NCBI GenBank assembly: GCA_965227905.1
Contig: OZ245780.1
Location: 1,178,001-1,242,000 of the forward strand
DNA from: CBDDHT01 sp965227905
GTDB taxonomy: Bacteria; Pseudomonadota; Alphaproteobacteria; Rhizobiales; Methyloligellaceae
Direction: 5' to 3'
Length of the DNA: 64,000 nucleotides
In this document: positions 53,098 to 61,616 of the stretch, one piece after another
Numbering within the stretch: position 1 is the stretch's first letter
Layout: every line of letters begins with the position of its first letter
Translations under genes and position numbers: made by a program
Notes under the pieces: generated by a model
The model's input: the letters and a program-made list of their open reading frames with translations, nothing else
Told to the model about the DNA's origin: nothing
The model's database searches: none

Positions 53098-54033
53098 ATG
53101 AAAATTGGCTTCCGAGAATCTAAACGGACTTGGTTGGGCGCTGTCTCATTGGCTGTGCTCGCAACGTTCGGTATGGCCGGGCAGAGCCTCGCCGCACAAT
53201 GCGAAAACCCAAAGGCGCTGACCTTCGCCATGGTGCCGACCGAAGAATCGGTTGCGGAGCTGCAGCTCTATAAGCCGATTACAGATCGCATGGCGAAAGA
53301 GACTGGCAAGAAGATCGAATTCTTCATGCCCACGTCCTATGCCTCTGTGGTCGAGGGTTTGCTCAGCAAGTTCATCGATGTTGCGGTACTTGGTCCTTAT
53401 TCCTATGTCATCGCCAGCGCGAAAGAGCCGTCTGTCGAAGTCTTTGCGACTTACGCGAAGCGGCCTGGACATTTGCAGGAGGAGGGGCCGGGATACAAAG
53501 CCGTTCTCGTCTCGAAGAAGGGGTCGAAGTTCACCTCTATCGATTCTCTGAAAGGGTCGGTTTTGGGATTGGTCGATCCAGGCAGCACATCCGGCAATCT
53601 TTTTCCACGTGTCGTATTCGCGCCGAAGGTTGGCGGTAATCTCGACAAATATTTCAAAAAGGTCGCCTACACAGGCAGTCATGAGCTTTCGACGGTCGCC
53701 GTTGCCAAGGGCAAGGTCGATGCAGCCTTTGTGGCTTCCCATCGTTTCGACAACGTCGTGAACAAGGGCGAGGTGAAGATGGAAGACTTCAACTTCCTCT
53801 GGTCATCGCCTGCGATCCCGCAGGATCCCTTCGTCTATCGCAATACGCTGTGTGATGACATCAAGGAAAAGATCCGCAACACGTTCCTCGGCTTGTCGAC
53901 AAAGAATGCCGGCGAGAAGAAGTTCCTCGACAACGTGAAGTCGAACAAATTCGTGCCGATGTCCTCAAAGGACTACGACGTCATCCGGGCTCTCAAGAAG
54001 GCCAAAGACGCACGTAAGAAAAAGAAGGGCTGA
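53098..54033 (+). CDS. phnD: phosphonate/phosphate-type ABC transporter, binding protein
   Basis: The 311-residue protein has a signal peptide (WLGAVSLAVLATFGMAGQSLA, cut before AQCENPK) and the PhnD family core: AMVPTEESVAELQLYKPITDRMAKETG, LGPYSYVIASAKEP and DPGSTSGNLFPRVVFA, where the family's phosphonate-binding Ser-Thr-Ser residues lie. It ends with a lysine-rich tail. The ligand could be a phosphonate, phosphite or another P-compound. The RBS GGGAGGA precedes the ATG at 53098. It is the first gene of a phnD-phnC-phnE-phnE operon and is the second P-compound importer in the island. Confidence 0.92.
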   Translation: MKIGFRESKRTWLGAVSLAVLATFGMAGQSLAAQCENPKALTFAMVPTEESVAELQLYKPITDRMAKETGKKIEFFMPTSYASVVEGLLSKFIDVAVLGPYSYVIASAKEPSVEVFATYAKRPGHLQEEGPGYKAVLVSKKGSKFTSIDSLKGSVLGLVDPGSTSGNLFPRVVFAPKVGGNLDKYFKKVAYTGSHELSTVAVAKGKVDAAFVASHRFDNVVNKGEVKMEDFNFLWSSPAIPQDPFVYRNTLCDDIKEKIRNTFLGLSTKNAGEKKFLDNVKSNKFVPMSSKDYDVIRALKKAKDARKKKKG

Positions 54034-54121
54034 GATCCAGCCATCGAGCAGGAGGCGCCGCTAGTCGGATGCTTCCTGCACTCCTTCTCTTGAAACCTGA
54101 TTTGAGGCTGGGCGGACCGAC

Positions 54122-54874
54122 ATGTCGATCCTCGTCGTTAAGGACCTGCGGGCGCGCTACAGCGGATCCGGTCCCGAAATTCTCAAAGGCATCAGCTTTG
54201 CAGTCGAAGCTGACGATTTCTATGCCATCATCGGGCCAAGTGGTGCTGGCAAGTCCACGCTTATCAGATGCATCAATCGTCTCGTGGAGCCGCAATCCGG
54301 CGAAATCCGTCTGTACGACAATGATATTCTGACCTTGTCACATCGAAAACTGCGCGAGTTGCGACGCAACATCGGCATGATTTTTCAAGAGTTCAATCTG
54401 ATCAACCGAATGTCCGTCATGGACAATGTGCTCTCGGGCCGGCTGGGTTACATAGGGAACACGCGGGCACTATTCCGATTGTTCTCAAAGGACGACATTG
54501 CCCGTGCCCTCGGTATGCTCGATCGGGTCGGGCTTTCCGATCATGTCGATAAGCGCGCTGATGAACTTTCCGGCGGTCAGCGTCAGCGCGTCGGTATTGC
54601 GCGGGCATTGATGCAGGACCCGAAACTGCTGCTCGTCGATGAACCGACATCAGCCCTCGATCCGAAAATCTCTCGCGAAGTCATGGGCCTCATCAAGGAG
54701 ATCGCCGCCGAATTCAAGGTTCCGGTTCTCTGCAACATCCACGACGTGCAGCTAGCGACGGAGTTTTGCAACAAGATCATTGGCCTCCAGGACGGTGTCA
54801 TGATGTTCAATGGACCGACCGAAACCATGGAACAGGCCAATCTCGACGAGATTTATGCGATGGAGGTCCTCTAG
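54122..54874 (+). CDS. phnC: phosphonate-type ABC transporter, ATP-binding protein
   Basis: The 250-residue ATPase has Walker A (IGPSGAGKSTLIRCI), the signature LSGGQRQRVGIARALM, Walker B (LLLVDEPTSALDP) and a His switch in CNIHDVQLA. Its length, the extra segment GRLGYIGNTRALFRLFSKDD and gene order fit PhnC. Its stop (54872-54874) overlaps the GTG of the first permease gene by one base. Confidence 0.93.
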   Translation: MSILVVKDLRARYSGSGPEILKGISFAVEADDFYAIIGPSGAGKSTLIRCINRLVEPQSGEIRLYDNDILTLSHRKLRELRRNIGMIFQEFNLINRMSVMDNVLSGRLGYIGNTRALFRLFSKDDIARALGMLDRVGLSDHVDKRADELSGGQRQRVGIARALMQDPKLLLVDEPTSALDPKISREVMGLIKEIAAEFKVPVLCNIHDVQLATEFCNKIIGLQDGVMMFNGPTETMEQANLDEIYAMEVL

Positions 54875-55695
54875 TGGCGGCGATTGCAGCGTCCATTCAG
54901 CGCGCGGAGGAGATATCGCAGGCGCGTGGCAGAAAACGTTGGCGCCAGTCGCTGATTTATCTTGGCCTTGCATTGCTTGTTGCTTGGAGCGTCAACACGA
55001 CAGTCATCCAGGACACGGATTGGGAACGCATCGGATCTGTCGGCAATGTGCTGACGGCGATCGGCGGCTTCCTCAGTATCGACTGGGAGCTTTTTCCCAA
55101 TCTACTGACCCCAGCTCTCGAGACGATCATGGTGGCGACTCTCGGCACGCTGCTCGGGGTCATCGTCTGTATCCCAGCGATTTGGTTCGGCGCACTGAAC
55201 ATCACGCCCTTCATGCCGGTGACCTATCCATTGGCCAGGTTGGCCATGACTCTCAGCCGTTCGATCCATGAGATCGTCTGGGCACTGTTCTTTGTCGCGG
55301 CTGTCGGACTTGGTGCATTGGCGGGTGTTCTCGCCATTGCCGTCCGGTCCGTTGGCTTCATAGCAAAAATGTCTGCCGAAGCGATCGAGGATCTGGATCC
55401 GAAACCGGTTGAAGCGATCAAGGCGGTCGGGGGGAGCCAGTTTCAGGTCTTTATCTATGCGATCCTGCCGCAGGTTCTGCCCGTTATGATCGGTGTGATC
55501 ATCTTCGAATGGGAGATTAATATTCGCCGCTCCTCGGTCCTCGGCCTCGTGGGAGCAGGAGGTCTCGGATTGGTCTTTTTCCGCCAGCTCAACACCTTCA
55601 ATCATCCCGGCGTGACGACGGTCATCCTGGCAATTCTGATACTCATCCTCTTTGGCGAGGTCATATCCTATTTCGTGCGCAAGGCGATCATCTAG
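54874..55695 (+). CDS. phnE: phosphonate-type ABC transporter, permease 1
   Basis: The 273-residue permease has five to six membrane helices and the PhnE-type EAA loop (DPKPVEAIKAVGGSQFQVFIYAILPQVLP). It starts with GTG at 54874, one base into the phnC stop. A second, related permease gene follows 3 bases after its stop, so the importer probably works with a permease heterodimer. Confidence 0.92.
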   Translation: MAAIAASIQRAEEISQARGRKRWRQSLIYLGLALLVAWSVNTTVIQDTDWERIGSVGNVLTAIGGFLSIDWELFPNLLTPALETIMVATLGTLLGVIVCIPAIWFGALNITPFMPVTYPLARLAMTLSRSIHEIVWALFFVAAVGLGALAGVLAIAVRSVGFIAKMSAEAIEDLDPKPVEAIKAVGGSQFQVFIYAILPQVLPVMIGVIIFEWEINIRRSSVLGLVGAGGLGLVFFRQLNTFNHPGVTTVILAILILILFGEVISYFVRKAII

Positions 55696-55698
55696 AGC

Positions 55699-56550
55699 AT
55701 GGGCAGCGATACCGCCATAAAGACGACGACGGAGCAACCGGCACCGGTTCGTGAATGGAGCCGATTCAAGTTTCCAAACTCGCTCTACAGATATGGCGGT
55801 GTCTTGCTTGCCGTATTTTTCATCAGCTTTTCGATCTCTTATCTGAACATTCCGCTCGATCGTTTCCTCGGCATGTTCGGCCGCGTGGGTACGCTGATCG
55901 CCGATCGCTACTATCCGCCGGATCTCGAATATGTCCTCGACACGGATTATCTCGGTTCGGTCGTCGAGACGATCCAGATGGCCTATCTTGGCGCGCTGTT
56001 CGGTCTGATCATGGCCGTTCCTCTCGGCTGGTTCGGTTCGGCCAACATGACTCCAAGCCGCCGGTTCGTCTATCCGATCGCACGTCTCTTCACGATGAGC
56101 GCGCGTGCTGTTCATGAGACGATCTGGGCAATCCTGTTCGTCACGATCCTGGGCTTCGGCATGCTAGCCGGCGTCCTGGCGCTGACGATGTTCTGCACCG
56201 GGTTTGCGGGCAAGCTCTTTGCCGAGGAAATCGAAGCGATCGATATGGGGCAGGTCGACGCCATCCGTGCCACTGGCGCAAACGACCTCAAGGTCGTCGC
56301 TTATGGCGTTCTGCCGCAGGTCCGTGTCGCGTTCACAGGCATCGGCATCTATACCTGGGATGTGGCATTCCGAGCGGCAACGGTTGTCGGTTTCTTCGGG
56401 GCCGGCGGTATGGGTTGGTATCTCAAACGCAACGTGCTGCAGATCGAGACACTCCGTGTCTCGGCTATTCTTGTGTCAATCATTGTGCTGGTGCTGATTT
56501 CAGAAGTTTTCTCAGCCTGGGCCCGAGCCAAGGTTGCCAAGTCGAAATAG
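55699..56550 (+). CDS. phnE: phosphonate-type ABC transporter, permease 2
   Basis: The 283-residue permease is a paralog of the preceding one: IDMGQVDAIRATGANDLKVVAYGVLPQV corresponds to its EAA loop. An extended N-terminal region (about 40 residues) precedes the first membrane helix. It is the last gene of the phnD-phnC-phnE-phnE operon and converges with the second LysR gene, 46 bases away. Confidence 0.92.
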   Translation: MGSDTAIKTTTEQPAPVREWSRFKFPNSLYRYGGVLLAVFFISFSISYLNIPLDRFLGMFGRVGTLIADRYYPPDLEYVLDTDYLGSVVETIQMAYLGALFGLIMAVPLGWFGSANMTPSRRFVYPIARLFTMSARAVHETIWAILFVTILGFGMLAGVLALTMFCTGFAGKLFAEEIEAIDMGQVDAIRATGANDLKVVAYGVLPQVRVAFTGIGIYTWDVAFRAATVVGFFGAGGMGWYLKRNVLQIETLRVSAILVSIIVLVLISEVFSAWARAKVAKSK

Positions 56551-56596
56551 GCGAGATCGGCATCCCGTATTTCGCAGACGATGCTGTTCGAATCTC

Positions 56597-57547
56597 TCAG
56601 GAGACGACAGCAGTTTCCGGCTTCTTCACGCCTGGTTTTGAATTGCTATCGGATCCACTGTCGCGCTTCGGGCGTGCATGTTCTCTCGCTAGCGCTTCCG
56701 TCAATGCGAGAAAATCCTTTATGAACGGACGATTCCGCCGTGCTTTCAGACAGACGACATATGCACGTGTGAACATCTTCGCGTCGGTAATCTTGAGCGG
56801 ATGAAGATGGGGATGAGGCGCAAACTCGCTTCGCGAAATAACGCCAATCCCGAGCCCGCGTGTGATAGCCTCACGCAGTCCCTCCCGGCTCTCGATTTCG
56901 AGCACGGGTTTGACCCGTACGCCTGCTTTTGCTGCTGCCGAATCGAAGGCTTCCTGTGTGGTCGAGGCTTTCGTCCGCACCACCATCTCCTCGCCATCGA
57001 GTTCGTCAAGCCGAATGCGTTTGCGTTTGGCCAGACGATGCTTGTTATTCACGATCACCAGTATCTTGTGTTTGTTGAAGAAGGTCGAATGAATCGTGTC
57101 GCTTTCGCAGTCCCTTCCGACGACGCCGATATCGGCCCGAAACTCATCCAGATCTGCAAGGACGTCGTCAATGACGCCAAGGCGTACCGCGCAGGAAAGC
57201 CCCGGCCGGCGCTCTTTGAAGGCTGCGAGAAGTTCCATGACGTCATAGGGCCCGACAGCGCTCAGCTTCAGCTCCCCGGCGTCCAGGTTACGCACGGCGT
57301 TCAGATAGCTGATTGCTTCCTGTTCATGGCCGTAGAGGTTGTGCGTGATCTGAAACAGCGTTTCACCGGCACCGGTGAGGCTGACAGTGCGGCCGCGGCG
57401 ATGAAAAAGCTCAACGCCGAAGCGGCCTTCGAGATTGCTCACATGGGTCGAGATCGTGGGTTGGCCGACATTCAGTCGTCGTGCCGCTGCTGTGAAGCTG
57501 CCTTCCTCGGCGACATGATGGAAGGCCTCGAGCCATTTCTGATACAT
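56597..57547 (-). CDS. phnR: LysR family regulator next to phnA
   Basis: The 316-residue LysR protein (helix-turn-helix YQKWLEAFHHVAEEGSFTAAARRLNVGQPTISTHVSNLEG; effector domain about 93-290) is divergent from phnA and a paralog of the regulator at 41649-42524. LysR activators next to 2-AEP catabolic genes are known to respond to 2-AEP. Its start codon lies inside an ATCAAAT-type motif, so autoregulation is likely. The C-terminal tail (RPKRDSGSDSNSKPGVKKPE) is not conserved-looking. The name phnR is by analogy. Confidence 0.88.
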   Translation of the reverse strand: MYQKWLEAFHHVAEEGSFTAAARRLNVGQPTISTHVSNLEGRFGVELFHRRGRTVSLTGAGETLFQITHNLYGHEQEAISYLNAVRNLDAGELKLSAVGPYDVMELLAAFKERRPGLSCAVRLGVIDDVLADLDEFRADIGVVGRDCESDTIHSTFFNKHKILVIVNNKHRLAKRKRIRLDELDGEEMVVRTKASTTQEAFDSAAAKAGVRVKPVLEIESREGLREAITRGLGIGVISRSEFAPHPHLHPLKITDAKMFTRAYVVCLKARRNRPFIKDFLALTEALAREHARPKRDSGSDSNSKPGVKKPETAVVS

Positions 57548-57608
57548 TGATCAAATCGATAGCGGAGCAGGAATTTCAAATTTTGCCAATAGTATTGCGA
57601 GTGCTATC
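57545..57608. promoter_or_regulatory. control region of phnA and the second lysR
   Basis: ATCAAAT (57550-57556) lies in CATTGATCAAATCG, the complement of the CGATTTGAT half-site used upstream of phnW, and includes the lysR start codon. ATCGATAGC (57555-57563) and the block at 57579-57608 match the phnD control region; within the block ATAGTA-N7-TGCTAT is a near-perfect dyad. Confidence 0.55.
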
Positions 57609-57646
57609 AAAGCGCAAGAGAGAGCCCACTACACCGGAGCGAAGTT

Positions 57647-58906
57647 ATGTCCGATACGTCTGCAGTTGAAGTCAACGGCGTCACCTATCGTCTACCCAGT
57701 CAACCTGTCGCCGTGGTCTGCATAGACGGAAGCGATCCTGAATATTTCGACGCGGCAGCACGTGCCGGAGTCATTCCCAACACCCAGCGTTTCATGGAGG
57801 AGGGGTTCAACAGCGTCGCGCACTGCGTCATTCCAAGCTTCACGTGCCCCAACAACATTTCAATCGCAACCGGAAGCCCGCCAAAAGTGCACGGAATCTC
57901 CGGCAATTTCTATCTCGACCGGAACACCGGCGAAGCGGTTGTCATGACCGGGCCGGAGCTGATGCGGGCTCGAACGATCTTCGACGTCTACTCCCACAAT
58001 GGTGTGAAGGTTGTTGTCATTACCGCGAAGGACAAGCTCCGCAAGCAGCTTGGCAAGGATCTGAATATCGCCGGCGGCAGCATCTGTTTCTCTTCGCAGA
58101 ATGCAGATAGCTGCACGATGGAAGAGAACGGCATTGAGGACATTCTCGGCAAGATGGGACGCCCGTTGCCGGACATGTACTCGGAGGAACTCTCGCTCTT
58201 TGTTCTGGATGCCGGTATCAAGCTTCTGGAAACGGATCCGAAGCCCGGGCTTCTGTACCTGTCGCTGACCGATTATGTGCAGCACAAATATGCGCCCGAC
58301 CACCCTCAGGCCCTGGCCTTCTACAAGGCGCTCGACGATCGCTTTGCGACGCTCGAATCCATGGGCGCGATCGTTGGCCTGGTCGCTGATCATGGCATGA
58401 AAGACAAGTGCGACGCCTCAGGCGAATACAACATCATTTTCCTGCAAGACCGGTTGAACGAGAGGTTCGGGGCCGGGAACACGAAGGTGATCTGCCCGAT
58501 CACCGATGCTTTCGTCGGTCATCATGGCGCCCTTGGCGGTTTTGTTCGCGTCCACTGCTTCAACGATACGTCGGCCGACGAGGTGATCGAATTCATTCGG
58601 CCCATCGAGGGTATCGAGACTGTGCTGAACCGCAACGAGGCTTCGACGACCTTCGACCTGCCTTACGATGTCGAAGCGGATGCTGTGGTGATCAGTAGTG
58701 AAAACTACTGCCTGGGCGCTGCCCGGGAGGATCACGATCTTGAAGGGCTCAATGGCGAGCGGCTCAGGACTCATGGCGGCGTCTCGGAACGCGACGTACC
58801 TTTCGTGCTGAGCAAGCCCTTGAACGCGGATTATGCGGCCAAGGCATCTGCCGGAACCATCAACAATTATCAGATCTTTGACTATGCCGTGAACGGCACG
58901 GTCTGA
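57647..58906 (+). CDS. phnA: phosphonoacetate hydrolase
   Basis: The 419-residue protein is an alkaline-phosphatase-superfamily C-P hydrolase that splits phosphonoacetate to acetate and phosphate. The two-zinc site is complete: D27 in VCIDGSDPEY, nucleophile T66 in IPSFTCPNN, Asp and His in LTDYVQHKYAP, Asp-His in VADHGMKDK and His in FVGHHGALGG. Residue positions are two less than those of the Sinorhizobium enzyme as I recall it. It is the final step of the PhnW-PhnY-PhnA route. It is followed 13 bases later by a zinc alcohol dehydrogenase gene, then phnY. Confidence 0.95.
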   Translation: MSDTSAVEVNGVTYRLPSQPVAVVCIDGSDPEYFDAAARAGVIPNTQRFMEEGFNSVAHCVIPSFTCPNNISIATGSPPKVHGISGNFYLDRNTGEAVVMTGPELMRARTIFDVYSHNGVKVVVITAKDKLRKQLGKDLNIAGGSICFSSQNADSCTMEENGIEDILGKMGRPLPDMYSEELSLFVLDAGIKLLETDPKPGLLYLSLTDYVQHKYAPDHPQALAFYKALDDRFATLESMGAIVGLVADHGMKDKCDASGEYNIIFLQDRLNERFGAGNTKVICPITDAFVGHHGALGGFVRVHCFNDTSADEVIEFIRPIEGIETVLNRNEASTTFDLPYDVEADAVVISSENYCLGAAREDHDLEGLNGERLRTHGGVSERDVPFVLSKPLNADYAAKASAGTINNYQIFDYAVNGTV

Positions 58907-58919
58907 GGACGGATCGATC

Positions 58920-60023
58920 ATGACAGTTGAACCGCGTACGGCGCGCGCCGCCGTTTACGATGAGCCGAACACGCCTTTCGCCATACGCGACCTGCCGGTT
59001 CGCGATGTGGATGCAAACGAGGCGTTCGTGCGTATCACCATGTCGACGATCTGCCGCTCCGACATTCATTCCTATGAGGGGCACAGGCCCAATCCCTGTC
59101 CGGGTATTCTCGGTCACGAGATCATTGGCGTTATCGAAAAGCTGGGCGGAAACATCACCCATGATATGCGTGGCGACCCGCTTGCCGTCGGTGATCGCAT
59201 TACATGGACAGAGTATTTTTACGACGGTCCGTCCTACTATCGCGATATCCACGATATGCCGCAAAAGTCACCAGGTGTGCGCAAATATGGTCACGACCTC
59301 GTGGAGACCGATCCGCATCTGCTCGGTGGGTTTGCCGAATACTGTTATGTGGTACCCGGCACCGGGATCCTGAAGCTCCCGGACGAGTTGAGTGACGAGG
59401 AAGCGACTCCGATCAATTGCGGTGTTGCGACCATGGTGTCAGTCACTGAAGCCGCCGGGATCGGAATGGGCGACACGGTCGTTGTGCAAGGCCTCGGTCT
59501 GCTCGGCCTCTATGGTTGTGCAATGGCGAAATCCCGCGGCGCCAGTCTCGTTATCGGCCTGGACGCGGTACCGGACCGACTTGAGGTTGCAAAGAAATTT
59601 GGTGCCGATGTCACGCTTGACGTGACGGCGATGTCAGAATCCGAACTCATCGAGAAGGTCCGCTCGCTTTGCCGGCCGGACGGGGCCGATGTCGTCATCG
59701 AAGTCTGCGGAAGCGAGAAAGTCGTTCCAGCCGGCTTGGCAATGCTTCGCGTTGGCGGACGCTACACGCTCGGCGGTCTCGTGAACCCGAATGCGAATGT
59801 CACGATCGACGCCAATGTGCTGGTCAAGAAGTGGATCACGCTGAAGGGCATCCACAACTATCACCCGCGCCATTTGATCCAGGCCCTGGATTTCGTCATG
59901 GCGAACCGCGACCGTTTTCCCTTCAAGTCCATTGTGGATTCCAAGTTCGGATTGGACCAACTCGACGAAGCCTTCAAGAAGGCCTCCGAGCGATCGGTAC
60001 TGCGGGCTGCAATTGTTCCCTAG
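58920..60023 (+). CDS. phosphonate-cluster zinc-dependent alcohol dehydrogenase
   Basis: The 367-residue medium-chain dehydrogenase has the catalytic zinc ligands (Cys in STICRSDIHSYEG, GHE in ILGHEIIGVIE) and the cofactor motif GLGLLGLYGCAMAKSRG. The structural-zinc cysteine lobe is replaced by an unusual insert (WTEYFYDGPSYYRDIHDMPQ). This subgroup is described as associated with phosphonate catabolism, but its reaction is unknown; oxidation of a hydroxyethyl- or hydroxypropylphosphonate to the aldehyde used by phnY is a reasonable guess. It lies 13 bases after phnA. Confidence 0.88.
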   Translation: MTVEPRTARAAVYDEPNTPFAIRDLPVRDVDANEAFVRITMSTICRSDIHSYEGHRPNPCPGILGHEIIGVIEKLGGNITHDMRGDPLAVGDRITWTEYFYDGPSYYRDIHDMPQKSPGVRKYGHDLVETDPHLLGGFAEYCYVVPGTGILKLPDELSDEEATPINCGVATMVSVTEAAGIGMGDTVVVQGLGLLGLYGCAMAKSRGASLVIGLDAVPDRLEVAKKFGADVTLDVTAMSESELIEKVRSLCRPDGADVVIEVCGSEKVVPAGLAMLRVGGRYTLGGLVNPNANVTIDANVLVKKWITLKGIHNYHPRHLIQALDFVMANRDRFPFKSIVDSKFGLDQLDEAFKKASERSVLRAAIVP

Positions 60024-60123
60024 AGCAACGCGCGTCCGCTTGGACGCACATAAGTTGCTCTAGCAGCATAGAATCGATCAACTTTTCTGCCTTTGGCTGA
60101 TTCCGACGAAAGGCAGGTTGATC
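60021..60123. repeat. double-hairpin intergenic repeat
   Basis: Two hairpins lie side by side. The first has TAGAGCAAC (60021-60029) paired with GTTGCTCTA (60054-60062) and an inner stem GCGTCC/GGACGC. The second has GATCAAC (60076-60082) and CTGCCTTT (60087-60094) paired with AAAGGCAG (60109-60116) and GTTGATC (60117-60123). The layout is that of interspersed repeats common between Rhizobiales genes. It begins in the stop codon of the alcohol dehydrogenase gene and ends 14 bases before phnY. Confidence 0.75.
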
Positions 60124-60137
60124 TAGGAGCCAAGGTC

Positions 60138-61595
60138 ATGACAACGCCATCCCCGAAGCTAAATGTTGATCCGAAAGGCCTCTATATCGGTGGCGAGTGG
60201 GTCGAAGCCGAGACCGGCAAGACGCTGGAGACGATCAATCCCTCGAATCGCGAGAGGTTGGGCGCCGTTCCTTTGGCCGGTGAGGCCGATGTCGACCGAG
60301 CGGTTCAGGCAGGCAAGAAGGCCTTTGCAGATTGGTCGCGTATGCCGGTCGTCGAACGGGCCGGATATCTTGTCAGGCTGGCCGACGCGATAATGGAACA
60401 CAAGGATGAGCTGGCCCTGATTGACGCTGTCGACAGCGGCAACGCTGTATCTGGAATGCGCGGCGATATGGTGTGGACGGCCGATACTCTGAAGTATTTC
60501 GCAGGGCTGGTTACAGAGATCAAAGGCGAGACCTATTCGCGCGAGGCACGCCATCTAAACATGACACGCCGCCAGCCCTTCGGTGTTGTCGGCAAGATCA
60601 ATCCCTTCAATCATCCATTCCGTTTTTGCGCTGAGAAAGCGGCGGCACCGCTGGCTGCCGGCAACACGGTCGTGATCAAGGGGCCGGAACAAGCGCCGCT
60701 GTCCAGCCTGCGTCTGGGAGAAATCTGTGACGAGATCTTTCCGCCTGGTGTTGTCAACGTCATTACGGGCGGTGCGGAAGCCGGCTCTGCTCTGGTTCGC
60801 CATGAGGACATTCAGCGTATCGGTTTCGTTGGGTCTGTGGAGACCGGCCGGATCATCGCCCGCGAAGCCGCCGATCGGCTCAAAACGGTTTCGTTCGAAC
60901 TTGGCGGCAAGAACCCGATCATTATTTTTCCCGACGCAGATCCAGAAAAGGCAGCTGCCCAGACGATCAAGGCCATGAATATGAACCGGCAGGGGCAATC
61001 CTGTTCGTCGACATCACGTGTTCTTGTCCATGACTCGATCCGCGAGACGATGACCGAAGCCCTCGTTGCCGCGGCCGAAGCGATCCCGATTGGCTTTCCA
61101 TGGCTCGAAGGCGCCGAGATGGGACCGATTGTTTCCCAGGCGCAGCATGACCGCGTGCTGCATTATGTCGAAGCAGGCAACGCCGATGGTGCGCGCTTGC
61201 TCACTGGTGGGAAGGCACCGGATCTTGATGAGCTATCGAACGGTTTCTTCATCGCGCCGACAGTTTTTGGCGATGTGACGCCAGACATGCGAATTGCTCG
61301 CGAAGAGATTTTCGGACCGGTCCTGTCCGTGATGTCCTGGTCCGACTATGACGAGATGCTCAACATTGCGAACGGCGTCATGTACGGGCTGACCGCATCG
61401 ATCATTACCAATGATCTGGAAAAAGCGATGGAAACCGCCGAACGCGTAGAGGCTGGATATGTCTGGATCAATTCGTCCGGCCGCTATCTCGGTGTGCCCT
61501 ATGGCGGTTGGAAACAGAGCGGCATCGGACAGGAAGAGTGTTTCGATGAACTTCTCAGCTATACGCGCATCAAGAATATCAATATGCGCTGGTAA
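60138..61595 (+). CDS. phnY: phosphonoacetaldehyde dehydrogenase
   Basis: The 485-residue aldehyde dehydrogenase has the cofactor region GVVGKINPFNHPFRFCAEKAAAPLAAGNTV, the general-base Glu in FELGGKNPIIIFPDADP and the catalytic Cys in MNRQGQSCSSTSRV. With phnA and phnW in the same island, oxidation of phosphonoacetaldehyde to phosphonoacetate is the best assignment; members of the group act on related aldehydes too. The ATG at 60138 has GGAG upstream. It converges with the outer-membrane-type gene. Confidence 0.88.
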   Translation: MTTPSPKLNVDPKGLYIGGEWVEAETGKTLETINPSNRERLGAVPLAGEADVDRAVQAGKKAFADWSRMPVVERAGYLVRLADAIMEHKDELALIDAVDSGNAVSGMRGDMVWTADTLKYFAGLVTEIKGETYSREARHLNMTRRQPFGVVGKINPFNHPFRFCAEKAAAPLAAGNTVVIKGPEQAPLSSLRLGEICDEIFPPGVVNVITGGAEAGSALVRHEDIQRIGFVGSVETGRIIAREAADRLKTVSFELGGKNPIIIFPDADPEKAAAQTIKAMNMNRQGQSCSSTSRVLVHDSIRETMTEALVAAAEAIPIGFPWLEGAEMGPIVSQAQHDRVLHYVEAGNADGARLLTGGKAPDLDELSNGFFIAPTVFGDVTPDMRIAREEIFGPVLSVMSWSDYDEMLNIANGVMYGLTASIITNDLEKAMETAERVEAGYVWINSSGRYLGVPYGGWKQSGIGQEECFDELLSYTRIKNINMRW

Positions 61596-61616
61596 CGTCC
61601 TTGCGACTTTGACGCA

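Noticed and set aside
40776..61595. A C-P lyase or a phosphonatase gene in the phosphonate island.
   Set aside because: No PhnG to PhnM type proteins and no HAD-type PhnX were found among the translated frames.
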